A stretch of DNA of 64,000 nt, taken from positions 32,259,761-32,323,760 of the forward strand of contig NC_132878.1 of NCBI RefSeq assembly GCF_030463535.1, in the 5' to 3' direction. Under the pieces are notes generated by a model. That model did not search any database, had not been told where the DNA came from, and saw only the letters and a program-made list of their open reading frames with translations. This document shows positions 25,300 to 36,990 of the stretch, piece by piece (position 1 is the first letter of the stretch; every line of letters starts with the position of its first letter). The position numbers and the translations under genes are program-made. Origin of the DNA: Salminus brasiliensis (taxonomy: Eukaryota > Chordata > Actinopteri > Characiformes > Bryconidae).

Positions 25300-25660
25300 T
25301 AGGTTCCAAGGCGACCCACGTTCAAGGCAGTACGCTGCTAAGTCAGGTTAGGTTGGCTTTGCCTTTTGGTCTAGCAGCTGGTTCCCCACCTACTCCTCTT
25401 TTGTTTACAGAGCGTGGCTCTGCCCTTAGTTTGTTTACTCCAGCTCCTTGCCTCCTCCCAGTCCCAGGTTTGTTTTGGTTCCCCATTTTGTTTGTCACAT
25501 TGTGGTTCAATTTACTATTGTTTCCCTTAGTGCACTTTGTTTGGTTAACCTCTGTGTTGTGTTTATCACGTTTAATAAACCATCTTTTGATTCCATCTCT
25601 GCGAGTGTTCATCCCTTCAGGTCTGGCCGTACACACCATGACAATAGTGTGTTAACTGTC
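25300..25660 (+). mobile_element. LTR-like retroelement fragment in TRIM B intron
   Basis: A GC-richer block with gttttggttccccattttgt, the polyadenylation hexamer in cgtttaataaaccatctttt, and a terminus ...acaccatgaca typical of fish Gypsy LTR ends. The left boundary and any target-site duplication were not found. LINE 3' end is a less likely alternative. Confidence 0.4.
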
Positions 25661-26502
25661 TGTTTACTGTGCACATGGGGGGACGTCAGTGGTTTCAAAT
25701 GAATGTTTATATATGAAAATATCATTCATGGGGTGTTCTCATTTTTGTCACATGACTGTATGTGTAAAATTATCAAAAACAGAATGTGGATTCAAAAATG
25801 TGTATGTGCATAAGTGCAAGAAGAAAGATTGCCTATTCATATCCTAAAATAGAAACATTTTTTATTTATAAAAAATTGGTACAGTTTCAATACTTCACAA
25901 CAGAAAGCTGTCCTTACCCTGTGGAGAGATTTGACTGAACTCCACCATGCAGAGTTCCTCCAGTCGCTCTTTCAGATCAGAGAGAGATTTCTTCACTCCG
26001 TCAAATGAAAGATGTTGATGGACAGTGATGCTGGCGTCCTCACAGCCAGAAGAGACGCACACAGACTGGAAACTCTACAGGTAGGACATAACATGAAGAC
26101 CAGCCTCAATCTCAGACTTTTGTTTTATATATTTATCCCTTTTATGAACTTTCTAAAGTGCAGTGTGAGAAGCTTTCTAAGCATCAGCTGTCTCTGTTGA
26201 TCAGACAGATGAGTGTTACCTGGAGGAACTGGATGTGATCCTCTTTGTGTGAAAGCTGCTCCAGCTCAGTGTGTCTCCTCTTTAGATCAGTGATCTCCTG
26301 CTTTAGCTGCTCCAGGAGTTCCTCAGCTTCACTCAGTTGAGTCTTCTCCTGAGCTCTGATCAGCTCTGTTACCTCAGAGCGCTTTTTCTCAATGGAGCAG
26401 ATCAGCTCAGTAAAGATCTTCTCACTGTCCTCCACTGCTGCCTGTGCAGAGTGCTGTTAGGGCACATACACCTGATGAACTATTGTGTCTCTTACTGTAA
26501 TT

Positions 26503-27550
26503 GTACACTTAAAAGAAAAAGTAAGGGTTGCCTTTGTAATCACTGGGATTTCTGCATTGATTACTAATTAATTGTGGTCTGATTGATCTAAGTCAATTAC
26601 AGACTAGACTAAACTAGCAGAACAGTTTACTGAGAACATTGAGTAAATAGCCACAGTGCAAGCAAGCAGAAGTATGTAAACCTCTGTGTGAGCTAATTGG
26701 CAAGATGTGTTTCAATTAAGGAGATTAGATTGGAAGTGTTGGATAAGAGCGTCTGCTAAATGCCGAAAATGCAAATGTAAATGTAAGTGTGGGTTTCATA
26801 TGTACTTGGCCCACTGGTACTCTTCTTGAGAAAGACCTGGCCTCAACATATGTGTTATAAAGACATTAAAGCTGGAAAAGGCTACAAAAGCATTATCATA
26901 GTTCGGTGACTGTAAGGCTGTGGTGGAGGGAGCACCCTGCATCAGGGCCTGTACACCCTGTGATCACTGAGTGACCAATGAATTCAATATCTCTTCAATT
27001 TGAGTCCATTACCTGAAGCTGACATTGGGTAATGCAATGAGACAATGACTCAAAGCATACAAATAAATCAGTGAAGAATGGTTGAAAAAGGACATTTTCT
27101 GGAATGATCGAGTCCTGACCTTAATCCTTTTAAGATGCTGTTGTATGACCTATATAGTCCTGTATAACATGTAGGTGCATAGTCCCTCAAGGTAGTAAAA
27201 ACATCTCCAAAATAAAAATCCAGAACATATACACATTATCTTACACTATACACAGGCTATTGCACTTTTTAAAATGTACAGGTTTGATGTAAACTCTGTG
27301 AAATATAGAGATGTTCACATGACATATGTTCACATCACTGTGATAAACTGAAACACAAAGGTTCACTTACTTTTTCTAGCCTGCACGTTTACATACTCTT
27401 ACAAAAGCATACACATTAAAATACACTGTTGTATTGATGGCATTTGGAAACAACAGTGGGTTAGATAATGACAGGCCAAATTGTATTAGTAATCAATACA
27501 GAAATCCAGGTTATTCCAAAGGGTTTCTTTACTTTTTTTTGCAACTGTAC
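26503..27550. mobile_element. Tc1/mariner-type element inside TRIM B intron
   Basis: Terminal inverted repeats of about 65-70 bases: the left (gtacacttaaaagaaaaagt ... ctgggatttctgcattgatt) is matched by the inverse of the right (gattactaat ... ending gcaactgtac at 27550). The body has broken remnants of a transposase-type element, interrupted by a LINE tail at 26735-26795. The host intron is 1193 bp here but 167 bp in gene C, so this insertion accounts for the difference. Confidence 0.8.
26735..26795 (+). mobile_element. LINE 3' tail (I/Nimb-like) nested in the Tc1-like element
   Basis: gataagagcgtctgctaaat followed by repeated aaatgtaaatgta units is the characteristic 3' end of a widespread fish LINE group and its derived SINEs. 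A close relative ends the LINE fragment near 49725. Confidence 0.65.
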
Positions 27551-28551
27551 AAGACTCACTTCCTGTTGGCAGTAAAAGTGTCTAACACTGGGTGAGATGG
27601 GGCTGTGAAATAACTGCTCTAGAAGCTAGATCTGCTCACTATTTACCTTAAGAGTGTTGATAGCTTGTTTCACCTCCTGTTGCTTCTTCTCATTCTCCTG
27701 GATTCGCTGCTGAACTTTACTCTGCATTTTTTTCATGTCACTCTGGAGAAAGAAAGTGAACTCTTAATAAAGTGTGAGTTGTGTGGTAAATTATTAATTA
27801 GAAGGCTGAAGTTCATAATTTCTGTAAAGGACTTTGACACTGTCTGCTGGAAGACTATGGGCTGGCGAAAGGGTATTAATTGTTAGACAATCTCAATCCT
27901 CTTTTCTCGCAATTGGAATATAACAGAATCAGAAAAGATTAATTGATTGCCTGTTTCTGGGTTCTTTCTGTTGCAGCTGAGACTGTATCATGGCCTTTGT
28001 GTTCATTCATCGTACATAAATAGCAGATAACAGTTTGGTCAGTGCGACAGTAGATCTCCATCAGTTTATCATGTTCAGAGCAGATCTTCTCTTGTAGCTG
28101 TGTGGAGGCTTTGACCAGCTTGTGCTTCTTGAAGGCAGGAGACTGATAGTGAGGTTGTAGATGAGTCTCACAGTAAGAAGCCAGACACACCAAACAGGAC
28201 TTTGAGGCTTTGAGTTTTCTCCCAGTGCAGGAATCACACTCCACATCTCCAGGTCCAGCGTAACACTGAGCAGCAGAAGCAGACTGGAGATTAGTCTTCT
28301 TCAGTTTCTCCACCACTTCAGCCAGCATGTTGTTTCTGCGTAGAACAGGCCTCGGAGTGAACGTCTCTCTGCACTGGGGGCAGCTCCTCCTGTGATCCTC
28401 CTGATCCCAGCAGCCATTAATACATACCTTACAGAAACTGTGTCCACAGTTGATGGTCACTGGATCCTTCAGCAAATCCAGACAGACTGGACAGCTGAAC
28501 TGGTCCTGGTCTACTGAAATGCTGGCCTCTGCCATTTTCCTGCTCTAACAG

Positions 28552-28554
<3 letters not shown>

Positions 28555-28615
<61 letters not shown>
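28555..28615. repeat. (GA)n microsatellite in the 5' leader of TRIM B
   Basis: About 30 GA units (CT on the coding strand) lie 20 bases upstream of the TRIM B start codon. Confidence 0.95.
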
Positions 28616-28623
<8 letters not shown>

Positions 28624-29246
28624 GAAGCAACCAGTTTTTCAGAGTGTTTATAAAGTGTCATTGTGAGAAGGAGGTGGAAATGAAGAGAAAAGAGGAGGAG
28701 ACTAGATAACAGAGGAAGAGATAGATTATGTCTATGGTGCTCTATGCCCTTCTTCAGATCAGCAATTTGATGATGGCAATAATGTGAGACCAATATGGCT
28801 CTGGGGTTTTTTTTATGTGCATTTAAGACATGGGCAACATACAGGCAATGCGTGTACCACACCTCCTAGAGTTATGACTGTACTTGTACTTTTCTCAGGT
28901 TTGTTTACCTACAGTGGTGCTATGTAGATAAGAAGCATAACACAACTTGATGTTTATCATGCAGCTGTAAACAATCCTATCTTCTCTGACTGGTCCCAGC
29001 ATGCATAGCAAGGACGTTTTTGGGTAAGAGACCAGTGCTGCATCTGGATTTATGTGGACCATGCCAAACGCTGCATGGAAGGTGCGAGACAGCACCCTTT
29101 TGAACCCCAAAGTGAAAAATCAGACATCCTTATGATCTCGCATTCCCCTCAGGCACATACAAAGGCTGAAATGGTCTTGGACAGGGCCTTAGTGAAAGGA
29201 TGCATTTATGGAATTTGGAAGTAAGCATAGCTATTTAACATAACTG

Positions 29247-29278
<32 letters not shown>
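29247..29278. repeat. (AAT)n microsatellite
   Basis: About ten ATA/AAT units in intergenic DNA. Confidence 0.95.
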
Positions 29279-30009
29279 CTTTAATAACATATGTATAACA
29301 TAACATATTTTACACATTTACAATGAGTTTAACAAGAGAGAATCAAATACCTTACTATCCCTCAAGGACAGCAAATAATAAGATGTAACAAATAGGTTAA
29401 AACAATGACAAAACATAATGAAGATATTAAAAATATTAAAGTAAAACCAGCCAGTAAAAGAAAGGAAAAAAGAAACACTAGTTAAATACTGACATGAAAT
29501 ATATATTTTAATAAATATATTTTCAACCATTTAAAAAAAAACTATTAATCACTAGTGTGTTCTTGATATGTGGTGTGTAAAAGCAAAAATCTGCTGCACC
29601 ACTCTTTTTAAGTTTCATATGTAGACATAGGATACACAGCACTGGATGAACTTAAGGCACTATTTGGACTATTTCAGAGATGTACTGACTGATTTTAACG
29701 TCAAGTCCAACAGGAACAGGCAACCAGTATGATTTGGGAAGCTCTGTGAACAGTTTATTACAAAGGCCAATGTGAGAAAAATAACTGAACTGATCAAACT
29801 GATTCCAGCTCATCATGCTGACTTTACAGTACGACAGAAGAGGGTCTAGACAGTCAAATATTCCATGTCATGTCCTAGACAGTTTAGATTTTTTTTTGTC
29901 ATGTAATAGCATTGATAAAATGAACCCACCTGTCTACCAAGCTCTGACTTTTACTAGATTAGTGCACATTGTGCTGTCCTGTGTGCTCGGTCATAGCCAG
30001 AAGTCTTCT

Positions 30010-30480
30010 CATAGTGTCAGGATCTTGTTCTCATGCTCTCCTCCGGGGCAATGCCGAGGCTCCGCCCACGAGCCTGTCAGGAGCCGGGATTCCTGCGCAT
30101 GCGCACTGCAGGCGCAACCCCCTTGTTAGCCTCATGCTCAACAGCTGGGACCGCTGCTTCAAAAGCTCTGTGCTTTCATGAACTCTCTGCCGTGAATTCG
30201 CTGAATCCTTGTGGGTCCAGAGGTTTCCATAGCCAGCTCAAGGATATTCTCTGCCCTCCATAAAATTCCTCTTAGAACTAACTTTTCTCTTTTTACCTTC
30301 TTCGAGTAAATGGCCACCCAGCCCGACCTGCTGGAAGATTGCCCGCTGAGGTCCCCTCTACCTGCGTCTAACCAGCTGCCACCTACCAGTCCGGCCAGCG
30401 GGTCCCCCCCAACCCGCCACCACCCATGGCTCACCCGCCTGCCGCTGCTGCCTGTTTGGTGGCCGTGCTGAAACCTAGAT
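30010..30480 (+). mobile_element. GC-rich retroelement-like block
   Basis: It starts with tgtcaggatcttgttctcat and is much richer in C and G than its surroundings (for example tgcgcatgcgcactgcaggc). It resembles the 5' LTR and leader region of fish LTR elements, but no reverse transcriptase is present and the boundaries are uncertain. Confidence 0.3.
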
Positions 30481-30559
30481 AGACTCGTGCCTGTCTGACA
30501 CTATTAATATCACCACTATTAACTTTCTGTTGTATCTGCTTTGGTAATTTTTATCATTA

Positions 30560-30832
30560 ATGTTTAAATAGTCTGATCAGAGGAGGATAGATGGGTCCTC
30601 CTTGTGAGTCTTGGTTCCTCCCAAGGTTTCTTCCTCCAGCTCTGAGGGAGTTTTTCCTTGCCACTGTCGTCGTTGGCTTGCTCACAGGGGTCTTTGACCC
30701 TTCATGTTATTTCTTCTTTCTTCTCTGTCTCTGTTCTTTATTAAGTACTAATTATGTAAAAGCTGCTTTGTGACGACAACAGTTGTAAAAAGCTATACAA
30801 ATAAATCTGACTTGACTTGACTATTCCCTCAG
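30560..30832 (+). mobile_element. LINE 3' end with (ACTTG)n tail
   Basis: Contains the fish retroposon signature tcccaaggtttcttcctcca, gggagtttttccttgccact, gcttgctcacagggg and ctatacaaataaa, ending in tgacttgacttga. The same kind of tail ends the element at 39641-39800. Confidence 0.75.
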
Positions 30833-30849
30833 TGCCACGTTGCTTGTGC

Positions 30850-31255
30850 TCTGTTAGGTTTTGGGTAAACCTGCTCGTGTCGTGTTGTAGCCCTTACTTA
30901 GCTACCTGTTGTCCTGGTCTTGTGGTTGCCCTTGTTCCCCTGCCTCGTTTGTTTTATTTCTCACTGTCTGTATGCGAATCATTGACTTGTTGTCCACCTG
31001 TTATTGTCTACCCAAGCCCTGCTTGTGGCTTTAAGTTCTCCCTCTGCCCCGGTCCTCTCCTGAGCTAGGCTCAGCAGTTTATCATTTGTCCTGCCCTGTT
31101 TTGTCGTGTCGTGTCTTGTCTTGTCTTTTCCTCGTGAACCCAAGCGCCATTCTCTTCCCAGCCCCTGCCTTTGTTTATTAAAATATTGCATCGTCCAGTC
31201 CCTGCACGTTTTTCTTAGTTTCTCACTGCCACGCCTGACCAGGCATGAAACCTAG
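30850..31255 (+). mobile_element. LTR-like fragment
   Basis: C/T-rich block with a tgtttattaaaatattgcat polyadenylation-type region followed by a short R-U5-like tail (agtttctcactgccacgcct). It is similar in build to 25300-25660 and 54296-55015. It may be the continuation of 30010-30480, split by the LINE end between them. Confidence 0.35.
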
Positions 31256-31881
31256 CTCTTTATAGTTTGATAGTTATTCTAATTTGAGACTAGTCTTACT
31301 AGTGGAAATCATTTTTTACATTTACTTACTTAATGTAAAAAGTAGTTTTTTTTTTTGTTTTTTTTAAAACATGGAAGAATTTGCACACCAAATCAGTTTT
31401 TCATTTGCAGATTTTAATCTGTTACTGCCCATCATGGCTGGATGCACAATACACAAATTAATGTCTCTGTAAACCTTCCGTCATCTACATCCAGAGCAAA
31501 CGCAGGCTAAAAACATATTAGCCAACAAGGCTTATGTTTTCTTTTAAAGCAAAAGGTTTAAAGAGCAACTGCTGACCAATAGTAACTAAAATTCTCTCTC
31601 TAAAACTCCTAATAATATTACAAACGCATGTACTTCTCCTAATGACCTCACATATATAGACTCCTACCTCCTACTACCTGATTCTGATTGTGAGCATATA
31701 TCTTGTAATCATGTGATTAGCTTGGTTATTTTATCCTTGCTATGTTTCGTTTATTAGGTTTAAAAAAAAAAAAAAATCTGAATTACTGAATGTCACTGCA
31801 ATGGTTGCTTCAATGTGAGTAATTTAGTTAAACCCTTTAACAGAATATTCATATTACTGGTTGAATTGTACCACAGGCACT

Positions 31882-32465
31882 TTATTCTGGATCAGATAAC
31901 CTTACAGTTACATTATTTGTCCAGTTGCAACCACCAACCCAGAATCCAGCATAGAGAGGCTGAGTGAAGGTGGTGTGGACGGTGTGTAGGAGAGTCATTG
32001 TATCAGAGACGCTGTAGAAGGACAGAGTTCCTGCGCTGTGATCCACATACACTCCTATTCTGGAGGATGGAGGAGCTGAGAGCTTAGTCTCAGTGTTGTC
32101 GTGCCAGAAAGAGAGAGAGGGAAAACATCTTAGACTCCAGGACTGACTGTTGTGTCCAAACCAACACTGTTTATCCCATCCTTTCCTGCTGATCCCTTTA
32201 TATGAGACTGATATGCACACCTGAAATCCTCCAATACTGCTCCACTCAACCTCCCAGTAACAGCGTCCTCTCACACTCTCCTTACTCAACACCTGACATC
32301 GGTAGTTAAATCTCTCTGGATGATCAGAGTACTGCTGGACAGTCTGACTGCACATCACCACTCTGTTGTTCTCAGATAGACTGAGGTACTGATTTACTGT
32401 GTTAGGATCCAGAGTCAGCTGACAGAAATCTAAGGAAAGAAGAAAACAAGTAAATTGAAGTGTTT

Positions 32466-32510
<45 letters not shown>

Positions 32511-35500
32511 ACACATATATATATATATATATATAATACGTTTGTGTGTTTTGTGTACATACATTGTAAAAAGTCTTCTCTGGTCTTTGGCTCTGGTGGT
32601 AAAATCATCTGAACTGCTGCAACTGTGGAAACACGGAGACCAAATTATCCAACAGAATGGTTAAAGGAGAGCTGATTTATAGGTTAATGTCTCCTAATGA
32701 CAACATACAAACAAACAAACTTATTTGAACAGTAGGAAGCTCCTCTTACTCTTTGGAGGGATTTGACTGAATTCCTTCTTGCCGAATTCCTCCAGTCCCT
32801 CTTTCAGATCAGCGAGAGATTTCCTCACTCTATCAAATGAGAGACGTTGATGGACACTGATGCTGGCTGAGTCCTCACATCCAGAAGAGGCACACACAGA
32901 CTGGAAACTCTACAGAGAAGAATAAACGGCATAGAGAGGGATAACTTGTGTAATCTACCTGTACATGCATACCTGTAATGATATCAATGCCAATTAGACA
33001 CATTTGTATTACTGATGTCCTGATCTGTTCCAGTGGGTACAATCCAGGTACAGCTTAATGGTTCAGGGACAGGGGGCCTTGGCCATTCTTATACAATCAC
33101 TGGCCCCCCAGTGGCCTCCCCTTGGAGAATTGACTTGCATATGCATTATATGCATTCTGATATCTGACATGAGATACTGTCCAGTTTAATCAGTAATGTA
33201 TAATTATACAATAGTTTATGTAAAAGGAAATGACAAAGGCAGGCAGTCAGCTGCCATCACTGTATCACACTCAGACCCTGTGTTACAGGATGGTCAGGAA
33301 AGCCTTATGTGATGTGCCACTGCACCACCAGCAAGCACAGGCAATTGGAGTTGCACCACTTAAAATAATTAAATAAAAAAGTGGGAAAACCAAACAAAGG
33401 AGATGCCATGATGGCGTAGCTCAGACTTAGGACTTAGCACTAAAAGAACTAAAGAAAAACAAAAAAATGCAGGGAACTCACTGAAGCAGCTCTTTAAACA
33501 AAAAACATAGTTCTTATACAACCATGTTATTATTAAATTTTCCTCTTTTTAAACATCTCTCTCTCTCTTTCTCTCTCTCTCTCTAACTCACTTACTCACT
33601 CACTCATTCACTTCTGTGTACCGTACCAGTCACCCCTCTACAAAGGTGTCTTTAAACAAAAACATAGTTCTTATACAACCCTGTTATTTTATTTTCCTTT
33701 TAAATTTTCATGTTTCTTCTTTTAAACATCGCTTTCTCTCTTTCTCACTCACTCACTCACTCACTTCTGTGTACCGTATCAGTCACCCCTCTACAAAGGT
33801 GCCATTTGTCACAGCCTTAAATGTTGCGGTGTGTCTGGTTGATAATGATTACCCCTAGGATTGCTGGGGATTGAAGTTCTCTTGGCTAACACTTCTCTCT
33901 CCAATCGTCCACTCTGACTGAAGAAAAAAATCTGCATTGGAGACCTGTTCCTAGTTCATTTTTTGTTCCTTACAATTAACGTACATCTGTATATCTGTCT
34001 TCTAATAGGGTAACTAGCCTATTAAGTCTATAAATGGACCACCATTGTATAGGTATTGGCGCTTTTAAGCTCAATTCAACTCTTCATACTGCAGCAGCAA
34101 AGTATGTTCAAGAATGTTAAACAGCACTGGATTGGGCTAAAACTGTACTGGGACTTTCCTATTTATTATGAGTTTAATGCATTTTTGGAAGAGATATTTG
34201 AGAAGATTTCTAAGCTTTTTTCTAGTATTTCTGTGGGTCAGACAGTGTTACCTGGAGGAACTGAATATGATCCTCTGTGTGTGAAAGCTGCTCCAGCCCA
34301 GTGTGTCTCCTCTTTAGATCAGTGATCTCCTGCTCCAGCTGCTCCAAATGTTCTTCAGCTTCACTCAGTTGAGTCTTCTCCTGATCTCTGATCAGCTCTG
34401 TTACCTCAGAGCGCTTTTTCTCAATGGAGCGGATCAGCTCAGTAAAGATCCTCTCACTGTCCTCCACTGCTGCCTGTGCAGAGCTCTGTTAGGATACACA
34501 CATACACACACACACAAATGAGGTCCATTCAGAGCTACTCTGTCTCTGAACAGATTTTACATGACTCACTGCTCATTAACAATTGACATTTGAACGCTGA
34601 ATAGGATGGAGGTGTGAAATACAGCTGCTTCAGAAGATCTCCAGATGATCACCTTAAGAGTGCTGATAGCTTGTTTCACCTCCTGTAGTTTCTTCTGTTT
34701 CTCTAGGATTCTGTTCTGGAATTTCATCTGCATATCTTTCACTTTACTCTGGCGAAACAAATCAATGTCTTGTGTTAGATAGGGCATAACTGATTTATTA
34801 GAAGATTGAAGTACATTATTTAGATCTGTAAAGCTAAAGAATGGCTGGAATAAGGGTGTTGGATGTTTACTTTAGCTGACTAATTTACGTTAAATCTCAA
34901 TATTCTTTTCTTTTTTTAGTATTTGACATAATCCGGCCATGAATGCCCATTCTTACTTGTTTCTGGATTCTTTCTTTTGCAGCTGATACTGTGTCATGGC
35001 CTTTGTGTTCCTCCATCATACACAAGTAGCAGATACAAGTTTGGTCAGTGCGACAGTAGACCTTTATCACTTCATCATGATCAGAGCAGATCTTCTCTTG
35101 TAGCTGTGTGGAGGCTTTGACCAGCTTGTGCTTCTTGAAGGCAGGAGACTGATAGTGAGGTTGTAGATGAGTCTCACAGTAAGAAGCCAGACACACCAAA
35201 CAGGACTTTGAGGCTTTGAGTTTTCTCCCAGTGCAGGAATCACACTCCACATCTCCAGGTCCAGCGTAACACTGAGCAGCAGAAGCAGACTGGAGATTAG
35301 TCTTCTTCAGTTTCTCCACCACTTCAGCCAGCATGTTGTTTCTGCGTAGAACAGGCCTCGGAGTGAACGTCTCTCTGCACTGGGGGCAGCTGTAGAGCCC
35401 AGTCTGATCCTCCTGATCCCAGCAGCCATTAATACACACCATACAGAAACTGTGTCCACAGTTGATGGTCACTGGATCCTTTAGCAGATCCAGACAGACT

Positions 35501-35547
35501 GGACAGCTGAACTGGTCCTGGTCTACTGAAATGCTGGCCTCTGCCAT
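31882..35547 (-). CDS. TRIM gene C: RING, B-box, coiled-coil, PRY-SPRY E3 ligase, intact
   Basis: The most compact intact copy. Exons on the minus strand: 35547-34957, 34748-34653, 34485-34252, 32909-32750, 32622-32563 and 32429-31882; 1689 nt, 562 residues, no stop and all junctions GT-AG. RING metal ligands are Cys15, Cys18, Cys30, His32, Cys35, Cys38, Cys54 and Cys57; the two B-boxes end near residue 190. The third coiled-coil exon has one codon more than in A (GCEDSASISV). The PRY-SPRY exon (183 codons) shows LTLDPNTVNQYLSLSE, YWEVEW, ISVSYKGISRKG, GVYVDHSAGTLSFY and TFTQPLYAGF. The family ubiquitinates partners bound through SPRY; target unknown. Upstream are GAAAATGAAA (ISRE-like) and TTCTCTGAA (GAS-like), suggesting interferon control. 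Confidence 0.92.
32468..32532. repeat. (AC)n(AT)n microsatellite in TRIM C intron
   Basis: AC units followed by AT units fill much of the 133 bp intron between the hinge and SPRY exons of TRIM C. Confidence 0.95.
33493..33803. repeat. Two-copy tandem duplication of about 155 bp
   Basis: Copy 1 (33493-33650) and copy 2 (33651-33803) both begin tttaaacaaaaacatagttc, continue through a CT/CTCA-rich centre and end gtcacccctctacaaaggtg. The unit lies in the intron between the second and third coiled-coil exons of TRIM C. Confidence 0.9.
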
Positions 35548-35589
35548 TTTCCTGCACTCTCAGACTGAGAAAGAGACTTACAGAGAGTG

Positions 35590-35605
35590 TTTCATTTTCT
35601 CTGAA
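35590..35605 (-). promoter_or_regulatory. ISRE-like and GAS-like motifs upstream of TRIM gene C
   Basis: On the coding strand GAAAATGAAA (35599-35590) fits the interferon-response core GAAANNGAAA, and the overlapping TTCTCTGAA (35597-35605 on +) fits TTCNNNGAA. They lie 43-58 bases upstream of the start codon. Interferon induction is an inference. Confidence 0.4.
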
Positions 35606-35730
35606 GTGAGCAGGAGTGGCTTCCTGGTTCTATGTATGCTAAAGTGTCATTGAGAGAAGGGGGTGGAGACAAAAATAGTAGGAGAAAAGAGAAGGAGACT
35701 GAAAAATACACATAACGAGATAAAATGGAT

Positions 35731-36990
35731 CAATGGTGATCTAAGTCTTCATTGGACTACCAGTCCCTTCGAGATTAATAAGATCACCAGTGCATTCTTT
35801 CCTCTTAATGATATTCCACACAGTTTATTTTGGTAATCCCAAGGAGACAACATCATACTTGGGACATTGCTTTCAGGGCTGTGGATCACAGACATTACCA
35901 GGTGCTAGGTAATGTCTATGGTAATGCTTTGCCAAGCCTTTGCTGTAGTCATCACCAGCTCTTGCTTGTTTTGGGGCCTTGTTCCCTTTTTAAGGTTTTC
36001 TCTTCAGCACATGGAACGTATGTTTAATTGACTTTAAATCAGATAACTAACTAGATAACTAACCATTCAAGAACTTTTCTCTTTCCTAACTTTAAAGCTT
36101 TGTGTTTGGAATCATTATCTTGCTGTAGGACAAAGCACCACTCGATGAGTTTGGAGGCATTTACCGAAACTTGCACAGATAAGATGTTCCTACATACCTC
36201 AGAATTCACCAGTACGTGTGGCAGCCATACATGCCCAAGCCATGACACCCCACCATCATGTGATGGTATGGTTTGGATTGTGGGCACACTTTACTCTTGC
36301 CATCATTTTGATAAAGATTAAGCTTTTTTGCCAACTGTAATCTGCCCGTTCTGTTTACTGATTTGCAGCTTGCATTGTAGCCTGTGTTTCTGTTCATGAT
36401 GCCTTCTGCAGATAGTAGTCTCTGGCAAATACACACTTGTCTCCTGAAGGCCGATCTTTCAGATAGACAGAGGAAATTCATGAAGACTAATAAACAATCT
36501 TCTGCCATCAGCAGTGGAGGTCTTCATTGGCCTACCAGTCCCTTTGAGATTATTAAAGTCACCAGTGCTTTTTTTTTTTTTTTACTGATATTCCACACAG
36601 GTAATTCCAAGGTTTGTAATGGTTTTATTCTTGTTTTTTCAGCCTTCAACAACTTCTTTGACTTTTACTGGCACAGCTTGTGCCCTAATGTTGAACAATG
36701 GCAACTACAGACTCCAAAGATTTTTGAAAGCTTAAAAGCAGCGAAAGTATGTTCTGCCTGCACTGATAAAGGAATGGAAGACACCTGAGACATCCTAAAA
36801 CAACTGTGAAGCTGAACGTCTCAAACATGATGGTGTCCTAAAATAAGTGGAGCTGTTTCAAAAAATGTGCCGTAATTTCAAGATGGAGGAACACAAATGT
36901 ATGAGTTAAATGAATACTCTTATTAATACCTTTAAACTGAAGTCTGGAATGTGTACTTCAATCACGTCTGATTGGTTCTATATATTGTCT
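35731..36990 (-). mobile_element. Tc1-like transposon remnant(s)
   Basis: The phrase tcttcattggactaccagtc near 35742 and its relative tcttcattggcctaccagtc near 36520 are the same piece of a fish Tc1-like element, so at least two copies or a rearranged copy are present. Between them are ttgctgtaggacaaagcacc, ccatcatgtgatggtatggt and gaaggccgatctttcagata from the same element type, all in broken frames. Boundaries are approximate. Confidence 0.6.

Larger units (their letters stand above)
24395..28535 (-). pseudogene. TRIM gene B: RING to coiled coil open, SPRY broken
   Basis: Second TRIM copy with the same plan: exons at 28535-27951, 27742-27647, 26453-26220, 26074-25918, 25027-24968 and 24848-24395. 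The RING (CPVCLDLL, CGHSFCKVC, SCPQC), both B-boxes and all coiled-coil exons are open. The first exon ends in CAG followed by GC instead of GT (donor CAG|GCAATC), usable only as a rare GC-AG intron. Compared with gene C, the SPRY exon is 94 bases shorter: two internal segments are missing and an in-frame TAG follows at 24630-24628, about 73 codons in. A product would keep RING, B-boxes, coiled coil and PRY but lack SPRY. I call it a pseudogene; a truncated, possibly dominant-negative TRIM is the alternative. Confidence 0.8.
28616..31881. other. Intergenic DNA between TRIM B and TRIM C
   Basis: No gene is supported. It contains an (AAT)n tract (29247-29278) and a GC-richer block of retroelement pieces (about 30010-31255), described separately. 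The remainder is AT-rich with nothing recognised. Confidence 0.6.

Noticed and set aside
29815-31191. Several overlapping open frames on both strands in the GC-richer block
   Set aside because: They come from base composition of retroelement-like DNA, have no domain, and overlap each other in several frames.
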